Source: Streptomyces kebangsaanensis (GTDB lineage: Bacteria; Actinomycetota; Actinomycetes; Streptomycetales; Streptomycetaceae). Taken from it: 34,189 nt of DNA. Position 1 is the stretch's first letter, and each line of letters opens with the position of its first letter. The position numbers and the translations under genes were made by a program. The DNA lies in NCBI RefSeq assembly GCF_001906585.1, contig NZ_JUJA01000157.1, forward strand, positions 265,122-299,310, given 5' to 3'. Shown here piece by piece: positions 1 to 8,359 of this stretch. The notes under the pieces are model-generated. The model searched no databases. It was not told the DNA's origin and saw only the letters and a list, made by a program, of their open reading frames with translations.

Positions 1-686
1 CGGCGTCGGCGGGCGGGGACGGGCCGCCGCTCGCGCGGGCCGGCGAAGCCCTCCGGGCCCGGATCACTCGTCTCCGTGTAGCGCAGCCGGCGCCCCGGCG
101 CCGGCCCCCCGCCCTCGCGGCGGGCGGTGGAGCGTACGACGAGCCCTTCGGTGACCGGCGGCGCGACGGCAGTGGTCACCCCCGCGAGCGGCGCCCGCAC
201 CCGTACCCCGAGCGACGCCTTCAGCTCCCCGCCGAGTGCCGACCACACGTCCGCGGCGGCCGGTGCGTCGAGCCCGGCCCCGGCGGTGTCCAGTCCCACG
301 GTCAGGCCGAGCTCCGCGAGCGTGCCGGTGAGCAGCCGGGCGGGCAGGGTGTCGGCGGCCGTCAGACGGGCGAGCACCTGCGAGAGCAGGCGGTGTTCGT
401 CCTGTGGGCGGCCCGCCCACGCCGTGACCAGGTACGTCAGGTGGAACCAGCGCGGCGGGGCGCGGCGCGCCACGAGGTGTCCGTCCGCGTCGTGCACCTC
501 CCCGGCGCCGCTGCCGCGCCGGGTGGTGTCCTCGCGGATGTCGTACAGGAAGACGCAGACCGTGGGGGCGCTGCGGCGCGCCGCCCAGTCCCGGGTGGGG
601 GCGTCGAAGACCACCTCGACGCCCGACGCCTCCAGACCGGACTCGCCGAGCAGGCGGCGCAGCCCCTCGTCGACCTCGTGGATCAC
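1..686 (-). CDS. DUF4255 (Pvc16-like) protein, 3' end outside window
   Basis: The reading frame is open from the GTG at 686 to the left window edge, so the C-terminus is missing. The product starts VIHEVDEGLRRLL and contains the family core in order: an early 'VVFDAPTRDW' strand, 'VCVFLYDIRED', 'RWFHLTYLVTAWA', then an 'EHRLLSQVLARL' helix. This is the DUF4255/Pvc16 N-terminal pattern. In that family the protein is a baseplate- or cap-associated component of phage-tail-like contractile injection systems (established for Pvc16 relatives). Its start codon overlaps the stop of the upstream TolB-like gene (GTGA), so the two are probably translationally coupled. An Arg/Pro-rich tail begins near residue 195. 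The family is fairly sure; the role in an assembled injection system is inferred because no sheath or tube gene lies in the window. Confidence 0.85.
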   Translation of the reverse strand, partial: MIHEVDEGLRRLLGESGLEASGVEVVFDAPTRDWAARRSAPTVCVFLYDIREDTTRRGSGAGEVHDADGHLVARRAPPRWFHLTYLVTAWAGRPQDEHRLLSQVLARLTAADTLPARLLTGTLAELGLTVGLDTAGAGLDAPAAADVWSALGGELKASLGVRVRAPLAGVTTAVAPPVTEGLVVRSTARREGGGPAPGRRLRYTETSDPGPEGFAGPRERRPVPARRR

Positions 687-3600
687 CGGCGGGTCACCTC
701 GTCGGGCGGCTGCACGGTGCCGCTGACCACCAGGAAGTCCGTCTTCACCGGGGAGAACCCGGGGCCCCTGGCGGTGATGACGCGCGGTCCCGTCTGGTCC
801 TTGGCGAGGATGAGCAGCTGGCCGATGAACGTGCCGTCCGGCTTCGGCACGGTCGGCGCCGCCGCCGCGGTGATCCCCGGCTTCCAGGTGAACCGCACCG
901 GCACTCCGGGCGGGAAGTCCTCGCCGCGCACGGAGGTGACGAAGCCGGGCTTGCCGATCCCCGGCACCGCGACGATGCGCGGCTGGAGGATGCGCAGCCG
1001 CTGCCGGGCGGTGTTGTCGCTCGGGTCGGCGTCCGTCCCGCTGGTGGTGAGGATGCCGGTGACCTGGCCGGTCAGCGCCTTGTCGGGACTGAGGACGACC
1101 TGGACGACGGTGCTCTCGCCCGGTTTCAGGTCCGGCAGCGCGCACACTCGGGACCGGTCGCAGCCCGGCGGCGGCCCGTTGTCCGGGATGCCCTTGGGCA
1201 GGCCGATGCGCAGCCGCAGTCCGGTCGCCAGCGCGTTGCGACCGTTGCGCACGGTGTACGTCACCACGACGCGTCCGCCGACGTAGCCGGGGTTCGGCTG
1301 GGCCGTGACGCGCACTCCGGGTCCGGCCTCGGGCTCGTCCGGCTCCGGGATCACGACGGGCGGCGCGGTGGGCGGCGCGGTGGGCGGCGCGGGAGCGGTC
1401 GGCGCGGGTGGGGGCGGCGCGGTCGTGGTGGGGGTCCGGGTGGGCGGTGCCGGAGTGGGCGGCGTGGGAGTGGGCGGCGTGGGAGTGGGCGGCGTGGGAG
1501 TGGGTGGTGCCGGAGTGGGCGGCGTGGGGGTGGACGGGGGCGGGGACGGCGTGGCCTCGCGCACCGGCACCACGGTCCGGCCGGTGTTGTCGCCGGGCCG
1601 CGGATCCAGGACGGTGCCGGCGACCGACCAGTCGACCGGCGCGTCGCCGGGCACGAGCCCGGTGAGGGTGACGTCCACCGCAACGGCCGTGCCGGGCGGC
1701 ACCACGCCGACGTCGCACTGGAGGGAGGCGGCCGTGCAGGTGCCCCCGGGCCGGGTCAGCCGGGTGACCTCCACGCCGGGCGGCGGAGCGACGGTCAGCC
1801 GGGTGCCGGGGGAGGCGGCGGGACCGTTGTTCACCACCTCGACGCGGACCGTGGTGGACTCACCGACGGTGACCTCCGGGACGGTGCCGGGCGCCCGGAC
1901 CGCGAGGTCCACGGACTGCTGGACGCCGGGTTCCTTCTGCCGGCCCGGCAGGCCGGTGGTGAGCGGGGTGAGACGGCCGGACGCCACGTCCAGGAGGTGC
2001 AGTTTCTCGGGGCTGTTGACCGGACGGCCGGAACGGGAGCTGATCACCAGCCCGTTGCCGTCGGCCGTCCAGGCGGCGTCGCGCGGCTGGAACGGGCCGG
2101 TGGCCGAGGTGTCCGGCAGTTCCCGGTGGCAGGCGTCGGCGAGGTCGCGGGCGGCGTCGGGCAGCAGCACCCGGCAGCCACCGCCCGACGGGGACGTCAG
2201 GAGCATGCCGTCGCGCTCGTCGATCCGGCCGCCGCCGCTCTTGCGGTTGAAGGCGATGCCGCGCCCGTCCGGGGAGAACGCCGGGCTGTCGTCGATGACC
2301 TCGCAGGCGCCCGGACAGATCATGGCGCTCAGGTCGCGCTGCCGGCCCAGGTCGCCCACGGGCACGGTCCAGATGTGCTTGTTGCCGCCGCCCCCGTTGA
2401 TCACATGGTTGCGGGTGAAGGCCAGGGTGGTGCCGTCGGGGGACCATGCGGGCTGGGCATCGCCGCCCCGGAGCTGCCCGTACGGCGGGACGACCTCGCC
2501 ACGGATCTTGCCGGTGGCCACGTCCGCGACGAGAACGCGGCCGGGGCCCGCGGCGTCGCCGACCCCGCCCGGCGAGGTCCGGGTGAAGGCGAGGTACTTC
2601 CCGTCCGGGGAGAACGTCGGGTCGGTGTCCCAGTCCTTCGGGCCGCGTCCCCGGAGCGGCATGGGCGCCGCGTTCGAGCCGTCGGCGTCCACCGTCCAGA
2701 TCCGCTCGATCCGGTCGTCGGGGGGTCCCTCGAAGCGGGTCACCACGATCCGGCGGCCGTCGGGGGTGTAGTTCTGCCGCTCGTGCCACGGGTCGTACCC
2801 GGGCGCGGGCCGGAACAGCGGGTTCCTGGCGGGATCGGTGTTGGTGTCGGCCGCCGGATCCTCCCGGAGGACCGTCGGCCCCAGGTCGCGCGGGTCGGAT
2901 CCGTCCGTCCGGACGTCCTGCAGCGTCACCGTGTGCGGTCCGCCGGGCGCCGTGGTGCGCTCCACCACCACACCGCCGCCGTCGAGCGGGCCGAGCCAGG
3001 TGGGCGAGAGGACCTCCCGGTCCTCGCTGAGCACCACCGAGGGGGTCCGGTCGGAGTGCGCGGGCACCCGGAACACGTGGTCCCAGTCGCCTTTGCACGC
3101 ACAGGTGCGGTCGGGGCTCAGGAACAGCACGCCGTCCCCGTCGGGCAACCACGCTGCCCCGTGGGTGCGCCACTGTGCCTGCGCGCCCCCGAGCAACGGC
3201 CCGTCGACGCTCCCGTCCGTCACCCGCAGCCGGGGGCCGGTCTGCCCGGCGGCGGTGGCGGTGTACGCGATCAGGTCCCGGTGCGCGGCGTCGCCGACCG
3301 GGTTCCACACCGGTTCGGTGGCCGTGCCGTTCGCGGGGCCGGTGATCCGGGAGGCGGCGCCGCCGGCCAGGGGACGTACGTAGATCTGCCGGCCGGCCGA
3401 CGGGTCGCTGTCGCCGGCGTACGCCAGGCGCAGCCCGTCCGGGGAGACCGTCGGCCACTCCTCGTCCGAGGGGGTGTCGGTGAGCCGGGTCAGACCGGTG
3501 CCGTCGGTGCGCACCCGCCACAGGTCGCGCTGGGTCCGGCCGCCCGGGCCACCGGGTTCGGCCGAGTCGAACACCACGGCTCGGCCGTCCGGCGTCAGCC

Positions 3601-3979
3601 GGGGGTGCGCCGCGTCCCGGCCGCTGGTGAGACGGCGTACCGAGCCGTCGGCGGACCTCAGGTAGACCTGCGGATCCTTCTTGTCACGGCGGCTCGCGAA
3701 GACCAGCGTGTCGCCGAGGGCGGACGGCTGGACGTCGAAGTGGGCCGGGCCCGCGCCGAACAGCGGTGTGCTGGAGGTGTCGGTGGCGACCCGGCCGAGA
3801 CTGCGGTGCCGGGTACCGGCGTACGCGATCCGGGTCTCCGCGGTGTCGGCCGCCCGCGGCCGGGGCTCGGCGCTGCTCCGCCCGGAGGCCGCCGTCACCC
3901 CGAGCAGCGGGATCAGCAGCAGCAACGACGTGCCGAGCCCGCCCAGACGGCGCCGCCCGCCGGGGCCGGCGGTTCTCAT
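683..3979 (-). CDS. Secreted TolB-like beta-propeller protein with DUF11 domains
   Basis: The product is about 1098 aa. It has an Arg-rich n-region and a hydrophobic stretch (SLLLLIPLLGV) typical of a Sec/Tat signal peptide, so it should be exported. Residues about 40-680 hold at least six PD40/TolB-type blades, each marked by an 'SPDG' or 'TPDG' turn (e.g. PTVSPDGLRLAYAG, PTFSPDGKYLAFTR). A DUF11-type Ig domain lies near 690-795, then a Pro/Thr repeat linker, a second DUF11-like domain near 885-995, and a final beta domain with a 'GEDFPPGVPVRFTW' motif resembling IPT/TIG folds. ATG 3979 is preferred over the adjacent GTG 3982 because GGGGGGA lies at suitable spacing. The gene overlaps the DUF4255 gene by four bases. 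Such proteins likely act in binding at the cell surface; no catalytic residues are evident. Confidence 0.85.
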   Translation of the reverse strand: MRTAGPGGRRRLGGLGTSLLLLIPLLGVTAASGRSSAEPRPRAADTAETRIAYAGTRHRSLGRVATDTSSTPLFGAGPAHFDVQPSALGDTLVFASRRDKKDPQVYLRSADGSVRRLTSGRDAAHPRLTPDGRAVVFDSAEPGGPGGRTQRDLWRVRTDGTGLTRLTDTPSDEEWPTVSPDGLRLAYAGDSDPSAGRQIYVRPLAGGAASRITGPANGTATEPVWNPVGDAAHRDLIAYTATAAGQTGPRLRVTDGSVDGPLLGGAQAQWRTHGAAWLPDGDGVLFLSPDRTCACKGDWDHVFRVPAHSDRTPSVVLSEDREVLSPTWLGPLDGGGVVVERTTAPGGPHTVTLQDVRTDGSDPRDLGPTVLREDPAADTNTDPARNPLFRPAPGYDPWHERQNYTPDGRRIVVTRFEGPPDDRIERIWTVDADGSNAAPMPLRGRGPKDWDTDPTFSPDGKYLAFTRTSPGGVGDAAGPGRVLVADVATGKIRGEVVPPYGQLRGGDAQPAWSPDGTTLAFTRNHVINGGGGNKHIWTVPVGDLGRQRDLSAMICPGACEVIDDSPAFSPDGRGIAFNRKSGGGRIDERDGMLLTSPSGGGCRVLLPDAARDLADACHRELPDTSATGPFQPRDAAWTADGNGLVISSRSGRPVNSPEKLHLLDVASGRLTPLTTGLPGRQKEPGVQQSVDLAVRAPGTVPEVTVGESTTVRVEVVNNGPAASPGTRLTVAPPPGVEVTRLTRPGGTCTAASLQCDVGVVPPGTAVAVDVTLTGLVPGDAPVDWSVAGTVLDPRPGDNTGRTVVPVREATPSPPPSTPTPPTPAPPTPTPPTPTPPTPTPPTPAPPTRTPTTTAPPPPAPTAPAPPTAPPTAPPVVIPEPDEPEAGPGVRVTAQPNPGYVGGRVVVTYTVRNGRNALATGLRLRIGLPKGIPDNGPPPGCDRSRVCALPDLKPGESTVVQVVLSPDKALTGQVTGILTTSGTDADPSDNTARQRLRILQPRIVAVPGIGKPGFVTSVRGEDFPPGVPVRFTWKPGITAAAAPTVPKPDGTFIGQLLILAKDQTGPRVITARGPGFSPVKTDFLVVSGTVQPPDEVTRR
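1440..1532 (-). repeat. In-frame 18-bp tandem repeats coding the Pro/Thr linker
   Basis: Near-identical 18-bp units (on the + strand, GTGGGCGGCGTGGGAGTG-like) encode repeated PTPPTP/PAPPTP hexapeptides joining the two DUF11 regions of the TolB-like protein. A shorter GGCGCGGTGGGC-type repeat just before it (about 1364-1395) encodes APPTAPP. The array is in frame, so copy number can change without breaking the gene. Confidence 0.85.
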
Positions 3980-4126
3980 CACAGTCCCCCCACACAGTCT
4001 GGTACGGCATCCGGATGTGCCCCCGCCACCCTGCGACGGCGGTGAGCGGCGCGGCAGGGCGGCGGGGCCTTACCCGGGGGAAACGTGTGGTGCTCTTTCG
4101 GGCAGTGCCGGGGTCCCGGCCGTCGT

Positions 4127-4813
4127 TCAGATCAGCCCGTTGCGCAGCGCGTAGCCGACCGCGTGGGCCCGGTTGCGCAGCTGCAGACGCGTGTTGATCT
4201 CGTGCAGCACGTTCTTGACGGTCCGTTCGGAGTACGCGGTCTTGCGGGCGATCTCCGCGGTGTCCAGGCCCTCCGACACCAGACGCAACATGTCCGCCTC
4301 GCGCGTGGTCAGCGTGGACAGGCTCCGCGGGTCGAGCGCCGAGCGCTGGAGGCCGCCCACGTGCGTGAGCAGCTTGCCGAGCAGGTCACCGGGGAGCACG
4401 CCCTCGCCGTTGGCTATCGCCAGGACCAGGTGGAGGAGCCGGTCCTGGTCGGCCTCGGTGCGCCGCAGCACCGCCACCACGCCGCACTCGATGACGCGTT
4501 GCAGCGCGCCGGGTCCGAGGGTGCCGACCACGAGGCCCGTGCGGGTGGTGGTGTTGTGCCGTAATCGGTGCAGCAGGGCGGCCACGTCGTCGTCGACGCC
4601 GTCCACGACCACCAGCGACGCCTGGGCCTGCTCCGCGTCGGCCTCGCCGAGCAGGTCGACCTCGGGGCGCGAGCGCAACTGCTGGACGACGCCGACGCGC
4701 AGGACCGGATCGGCGGCGTGGACGGCCACGGTCACCCGGCCCGGGGAACCGGAACGGGAGGTCACGTGCGTGGGCCGGGCCTGGGCGGGTACGCGTAACG
4801 TGGTGGCGGACAT
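4127..4813 (-). CDS. LuxR/NarL-type regulator with degenerate receiver domain
   Basis: The product is 228 aa. The C-terminus (about 165-228) is a clear LuxR HTH: LTTREADMLRLVSEGL, TAEIARKT, SERTVKNVLHEINTRL. The N-terminal part (about 26-140) resembles a receiver domain but is decayed. The acidic pocket is reduced to 'HAADP', a possible phospho-acceptor is D71 in 'LVVVDG' at unusually short spacing, and the conserved lysine position reads 'AVLRRT'. Phosphorylation is therefore doubtful and it may act as an orphan or atypical regulator. ATG 4813 is chosen because AAGGAAGG precedes it; the upstream in-frame ATG 4843 has no RBS. It sits upstream of, and on the same strand as, the TolB/DUF4255 pair (147-bp gap) and is divergent from the membrane protein at 5045, so it is a candidate regulator of both. 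Confidence 0.85.
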   Translation of the reverse strand: MSATTLRVPAQARPTHVTSRSGSPGRVTVAVHAADPVLRVGVVQQLRSRPEVDLLGEADAEQAQASLVVVDGVDDDVAALLHRLRHNTTTRTGLVVGTLGPGALQRVIECGVVAVLRRTEADQDRLLHLVLAIANGEGVLPGDLLGKLLTHVGGLQRSALDPRSLSTLTTREADMLRLVSEGLDTAEIARKTAYSERTVKNVLHEINTRLQLRNRAHAVGYALRNGLI

Positions 4814-4900
4814 GGCCCGGTTGCCTTCCTTTGGGACGGACATGGGAAGTTGCCTGTCTCGTAGGTCCGTGGGGTGACGCGGGGACGGCACGACCGTCCG

Positions 4901-4915
4901 TGTACGACTCGTACA
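4901..4915. promoter_or_regulatory. 15-bp perfect palindrome, candidate operator
   Basis: TGTACGA-C-TCGTACA is a perfect inverted repeat (7-bp arms, one central base). It lies in the divergent gap between the LuxR-type regulator (start 4813) and the membrane protein (start 5045). The size and symmetry fit a TetR- or LuxR-class dimer site; which protein binds is unknown. Confidence 0.5.
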
Positions 4916-5044
4916 GAACGAAGAAGCGCCGTGACTCCGCACCCTCACGAAGGAGTCGGTCATTGCTTCCCGGGCATGACTACTGCCCGGGTGTTGCCCT
5001 CGCGCTCCTCGTTGAGCCCCTGGGCACGGTTCTACCGTCGTGGC

Positions 5045-6376
5045 GTGACGCCTTCTGCAGCCTCTTCCGGTCCCGGTGCGCCCGGGCTCGACATCCCGGC
5101 GGTGACGGTGACGCCGGGTGGCACCGCGACGACCAGCGTGACCGTCCGCAACGACAGCGACATCGTCGAGGCGTACAGCCTGGAGGTCGTCGGGGACTGC
5201 GCTTCCTGGGCGACCGCGGAACCTCCACGGGTCTCTCTCTACCCCGGCACCTCGGAGACGGTGACGATCCGTCTGGACCCGCCGCGTTCCCCGGAGGTCC
5301 GGGCCGGTGAGGTGCCTCTCGGGGTGCGGATCCTGCCCACCGAGCACCCCGAGTCGGTGCGGGTCCCCGAAACCACCGTGCGCGTCGAGGAGTTCCGGGA
5401 GCTGCACACCGAGCTGGTTCCGCGTCGCCGGCGCGGCTGGCTGCGCGGCCGCTACCGGCTGGCGGTGCGCAACCGGGGCAACTCCCCGGTGCGGGTGAGC
5501 TTCACCCCCGACCAGGCGGGCGAGGAGCTGAAGTTCGCCTTCAGCCCGGCGGAGCCCGCGCTGGAGCCCGGCGAGTCCGCGGAGGCCGGGCTGCGGGTCC
5601 GCACGGGCAAACCGGTGTGGTTCGGCGCCCCGGTGGTGTGGCCGTTCACCGTGGACACCGCCGAAGCCGGTGATCAGGAGGCGGCACGACGGGACGCGAC
5701 CGCCGTCCGGGCGCCGCTGGACGCGGAGTTCGTCCAGATCCCGGTCTTCCCCAAGTGGCTGCTCGCGGTGCTCGCGGCACTGCTGGCACTGCTGCTCGCC
5801 TGGTTCGCACTCGTTCGTCCGATGGTGCGCAGCGCCGCCAAGGAAGCGGCCACCGAGGCGGTCCAGCCGCGCCCCACGCCCGCCGGAGAGTCGGACGGGC
5901 AGACTCCGGGCACCGGTTCCGGCGGCGGTCCCGGCGGCGGCCCGGACGCTCGGCCCGGCGGCCAGGGGAACGGCCAGTCGTCCGGACCGGGCGGTGACGG
6001 CACCTCGACCGGCGTCGGCCGGCAGAGTTCGGCGACCATCGACCTGCAGACGTCCGGCGGGCAGACCAGGACCGGTACCTACCGGGTACCCGAGAACAGT
6101 GTCTTCGGTGTCACCGACATCGTCGTCGCCAACTTCCAGGGGGACGAGGGGGTGCTGACGATCTCCTTCGGAGACCGCAAGATCACCACCATCGCGCTGG
6201 AGACCTTCCGCAACCAGGACTACCACTGGGTAACCCCCATCGAGATCCCTGAGAACGACACCGTGACGATCAAAGTGACCTGTGACAAGCCGGGAACACC
6301 GGCCACCGGTCGCCGGGCGCCGACTTGCCACGAGGTCCTGAACGTGAGCGGTACGCTCGGCCGTACCACGCGATGA
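5045..6376 (+). CDS. Single-pass membrane protein with Ig-like domains
   Basis: The product is 443 aa from GTG 5045. The N-terminal half (about 10-230) looks like two Ig/NEW3-type beta domains: 'VTPGGTATTSVTVRNDS' with 'LYPGTSETVTIRL', then 'YRLAVRNRGNSPVRVSF' with 'LEPGESAEAGLRV'. One strong transmembrane helix (KWLLAVLAALLALLLAWFAL, about 236-257) follows. Next come a Gly/Pro-rich linker and a C-terminal beta domain with two cysteines (TCDKPG, PTCHEV). There is no N-terminal signal peptide. No RBS precedes GTG 5045, but TTGAGC (5011) and TCTACC (5031-5036) sit upstream, so the mRNA may be leaderless; the frame is open further upstream to 4874. Similar genes are often annotated 'hydrolytic protein', but no hydrolase motif is visible. 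Its position next to the regulator and DUF4255 gene suggests a shared role in the injection-system neighbourhood. Confidence 0.8.
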   Translation: MTPSAASSGPGAPGLDIPAVTVTPGGTATTSVTVRNDSDIVEAYSLEVVGDCASWATAEPPRVSLYPGTSETVTIRLDPPRSPEVRAGEVPLGVRILPTEHPESVRVPETTVRVEEFRELHTELVPRRRRGWLRGRYRLAVRNRGNSPVRVSFTPDQAGEELKFAFSPAEPALEPGESAEAGLRVRTGKPVWFGAPVVWPFTVDTAEAGDQEAARRDATAVRAPLDAEFVQIPVFPKWLLAVLAALLALLLAWFALVRPMVRSAAKEAATEAVQPRPTPAGESDGQTPGTGSGGGPGGGPDARPGGQGNGQSSGPGGDGTSTGVGRQSSATIDLQTSGGQTRTGTYRVPENSVFGVTDIVVANFQGDEGVLTISFGDRKITTIALETFRNQDYHWVTPIEIPENDTVTIKVTCDKPGTPATGRRAPTCHEVLNVSGTLGRTTR

Positions 6377-6730
6377 CTCACGCCTCAAGCATCAAGCCAT
6401 TGTTGATCGGCATTGGCATCACCTGTAAAGCTTTGATCTTGTTCCGTCCGGAAATCGACACTTGAGTCCGAAAACTGGTCCGTTGCGGACGGAAACGCTC
6501 CGCTTCGACGTCAACGCCGCGTCCGGAGGACGGACCGCGGCCACGGGTTCGGACCGAACCGCATCGGGGCCGACCGCCGGATGTTCCGGAGAGGCGCGGG
6601 AGTCGATCCCGTGCGGCAGGGGCGCACGTCACCGGAAGGCGTGTGCACACGCGGAGGCGGCCCGAGCCGGACGACCACCCCGGCACAAGGCATCCGCGCA
6701 TGTCAGCGCCGTACGGCCTGCCCGGGCGCC

Positions 6731-6778
6731 GTCGTTTCCCAGACCGAGAGCGCGAGTTCGGTTCTCGTCGCCCGCTCC
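6731..6778 (+). other. tRNA-Gly(CCC)-like 3' half (tRNA fossil)
   Basis: The segment reads like the 3' half of tRNA-Gly: an anticodon-loop-like TTCCCAG, a perfect T-arm (GCGAG-TTCGGTT-CTCGT, 6752-6768), acceptor strand CGCCCGC (6769-6775), discriminator T and CC. No matching 5' acceptor strand (GCGGGCG) is found about 75 bases upstream and the anticodon stem is poor, so it cannot be a working tRNA. Such 3' halves are typical remnants of integrative-element attachment sites. An 82%-identical copy lies at 16326-16370. Confidence 0.55.
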
Positions 6779-6780
6779 CA

Positions 6781-6813
6781 CACGAAGGCCCAGGTCAGGC
6801 CCGGGCCTTCGTG
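6781..6813. terminator. Strong hairpin after tRNA-Gly fossil
   Basis: CACGAAGGCCC (6781-6791) pairs perfectly with GGGCCTTCGTG (6803-6813) across an 11-base loop. It lies immediately after the tRNA-like 3' end, as tRNA terminators do, and could also end transcripts of the converging lipoprotein gene. There is no T-run, which is usual in Streptomyces. Confidence 0.65.
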
Positions 6814-6927
6814 CTGTCTGCCGTGGTCAGTGGTCGCGTATCGGATCGGTGCCAGGAGGCCCGGCGGACGCCTTCGTCGCGGCCGTGGCCCTGGCCTTCC
6901 GCACCGTGGCGTCAGTGGGCCGATGCA

Positions 6928-7668
6928 TCACCAGGCCAGGGCGTCGGCCATGGTCGACTGCCAGTACGAGACTCCGGCCGAGTCGTCCACGTACACGCCC
7001 TTCGCGGGGAGTGACGGGCGGGCGGCGCTCGCGCCGTCGTTGAAGAAGACCGCGAGGGACTTGGCCGTGTGGCCGTTGGAGCCACTGCCGTCCGCGGCCG
7101 AGAGAAGGACGCTCGCATAGCCCGACTCGCCGGGGGCCAGGGTGACCACCGCCTGGGGCTTGGAGTCCTCGAAGGCCCGAGGGACGGACTGGGCCTCACC
7201 GAATCGGGCCGCCGGATAGCCGATGAGGTGGCAGTTCTTCGAGCCGGTGTTGGTGACGGTGAGGAGAAGGTGGTTCAGGGGGCGGGAGACCTCCGTGGCG
7301 GTCATCCGGGTGGAGGCGCTGGAGCAGGGGGTCGAGGCGGACGCCGGGTCCTTGGAGCCCGTGGAGCCCGTGGAACCCGGCGAGTCCGTGGAACCCGACG
7401 AGCCGGTGGAGCCCGTTGTGCCGCTTGAACCGGCCGCGCCGCCTGCCGCGCCTCCGGAGGCCCAGCCCGCCCGGCCGGCCTGTCCCGCCCCGGTGGAGGT
7501 TCCCCCGCTCGTCCTGGGTGAGGACGTGGGCGCCGGCGTGGATGCGGATCCTGCCGACGCCCCCTCGTCGTGGACGCCCTCTCCGTTGCTGCATGCCGTC
7601 AACGTCAGCGCGGCGGCCGCGAGCGCGGCAGCGGCGAACACGCGGGTGCGGTGGGTGCGTGTGGACAT
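6928..7668 (-). CDS. DUF4232 domain lipoprotein
   Basis: The product is 246 aa. Residues 1-26 form a lipoprotein signal with lipobox LTAC, the lipidated cysteine being C26. A long low-complexity Ser/Gly/Thr linker with repeated GSTGS/GSSGST units follows (about 30-105). The C-terminal part (about 108-246) has the DUF4232 pattern: 'CSSASTRMTATEV', 'HLLLTVTNTGSKNCHLIGYP', 'VTLAPGESGYASVLLS', with two cysteines likely forming a disulfide. ATG 7668 is preceded by GGGGGA. The protein should sit on the outer face of the membrane with its folded domain held off by the flexible linker. Function of the domain is unknown; the family call is firm. Confidence 0.9.
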   Translation of the reverse strand: MSTRTHRTRVFAAAALAAAALTLTACSNGEGVHDEGASAGSASTPAPTSSPRTSGGTSTGAGQAGRAGWASGGAAGGAAGSSGTTGSTGSSGSTDSPGSTGSTGSKDPASASTPCSSASTRMTATEVSRPLNHLLLTVTNTGSKNCHLIGYPAARFGEAQSVPRAFEDSKPQAVVTLAPGESGYASVLLSAADGSGSNGHTAKSLAVFFNDGASAARPSLPAKGVYVDDSAGVSYWQSTMADALAW

Positions 7669-8359
7669 GTGATCCCCCTTGGTCATTACGTGTTGTGGCA
7701 GGGGCCGTTCGCCCGGATGCCGGGAGCGGCGTGCTTGGACGGCCCAAGCTTGTGCGGTGCTCCGTCCCGACCGCCACGGCTGCCGGGACATCTGGGACGC
7801 TGGGACGCTTGCAATAGCTCTGACCTGGGGGAATGACCACCCCCTGGAATGAGGTTCCGGGACGTGGGGAGGGAACGGAACAGTGGCGGGAGACGAATTC
7901 TCCGAGCTGTTGGGCCGGTCGGTACGTCGACGGGGACGCCGTGCCGACGGAGTACGCGCCCGTGGAACGGTTCGCGCGGGCGCACAACGTGAGCTGGTAC
8001 CCGGAGCTGACCCGGTCAGCGGTGACCGGCGGGGCATCGTGCGCGTCGACGACGGCAAGCCCTTCCGGACGGGCGGGAACACGGTTCGGCCCGCGTACAC
8101 CTGTCCGCTCGGTGCCTCCGAGTGGGGACGGGACGAGGGGAACCCCGACCTCCCCGGCTGAGCGCCCGGCGGGCGGCATCTCACGCGGCCTCTCCGGACT
8201 CCGCGCGTAGGCGGGGCGGGCTGCCCGGGCGGCGTTCGGGTGGGGCAGGACGGCGGTGCGGACGGGACGGGAGCCGGGGCGAGTGGTGGGCTGAGGAGGG
8301 CAGTCAGGTGACCGACCTGGTTGCAGCGCCAAGAAGACCGTGCCGGTACGCTCCCGGTC
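7669..8359. other. Intergenic region, no supported gene
   Basis: Several overlapping short frames exist, none with a clear RBS or recognisable family. A + strand stretch about 7910-8030 reads with some protein-like character (YVDGDAVPTEYAPVERFARA) and a second frame about 8025-8160 reads KPFRTGGNTVRPAY. This might be a decayed, frameshifted gene remnant, but I cannot name a family. The right end holds the promoter for the gene at 8360. Confidence 0.4.
8321..8351 (+). promoter_or_regulatory. Promoter for leaderless small membrane gene
   Basis: TTGCAG (8321-8326) and TACGCT (8346-8351) are separated by 19 bases. The start codon at 8360 lies 8 bases after the -10 element, so transcription would begin at or next to the ATG, giving a leaderless mRNA. 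No RBS is present. Confidence 0.55.

Larger units (their letters stand above)
6377..6927. other. Intergenic region with inverted repeat and tRNA fossil
   Basis: No convincing gene lies here. The first 110 bases are unusually AT-rich for this window. A perfect 9-bp inverted repeat (TTCCGTCCG at 6442-6450, CGGACGGAA at 6486-6494) with a 35-bp gap lies downstream of the membrane-protein gene. The right half carries the tRNA-Gly-like fragment and the hairpin listed separately. Confidence 0.6.

Noticed and set aside
4127..6388. A 753-codon minus-strand frame covering the LuxR-type gene and the region opposite the membrane-protein gene
   Set aside because: Only the last 228 codons have protein character and an RBS; the rest is antisense to a clear + strand gene.
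6704..6778. A complete tRNA-Gly gene at the first fossil
   Set aside because: No 5' acceptor strand or D-arm is present and the anticodon stem does not pair.
7833..8210. A 125-codon + strand frame with some protein-like stretch
   Set aside because: No RBS, no recognisable family and apparent frame changes; at most a gene remnant.
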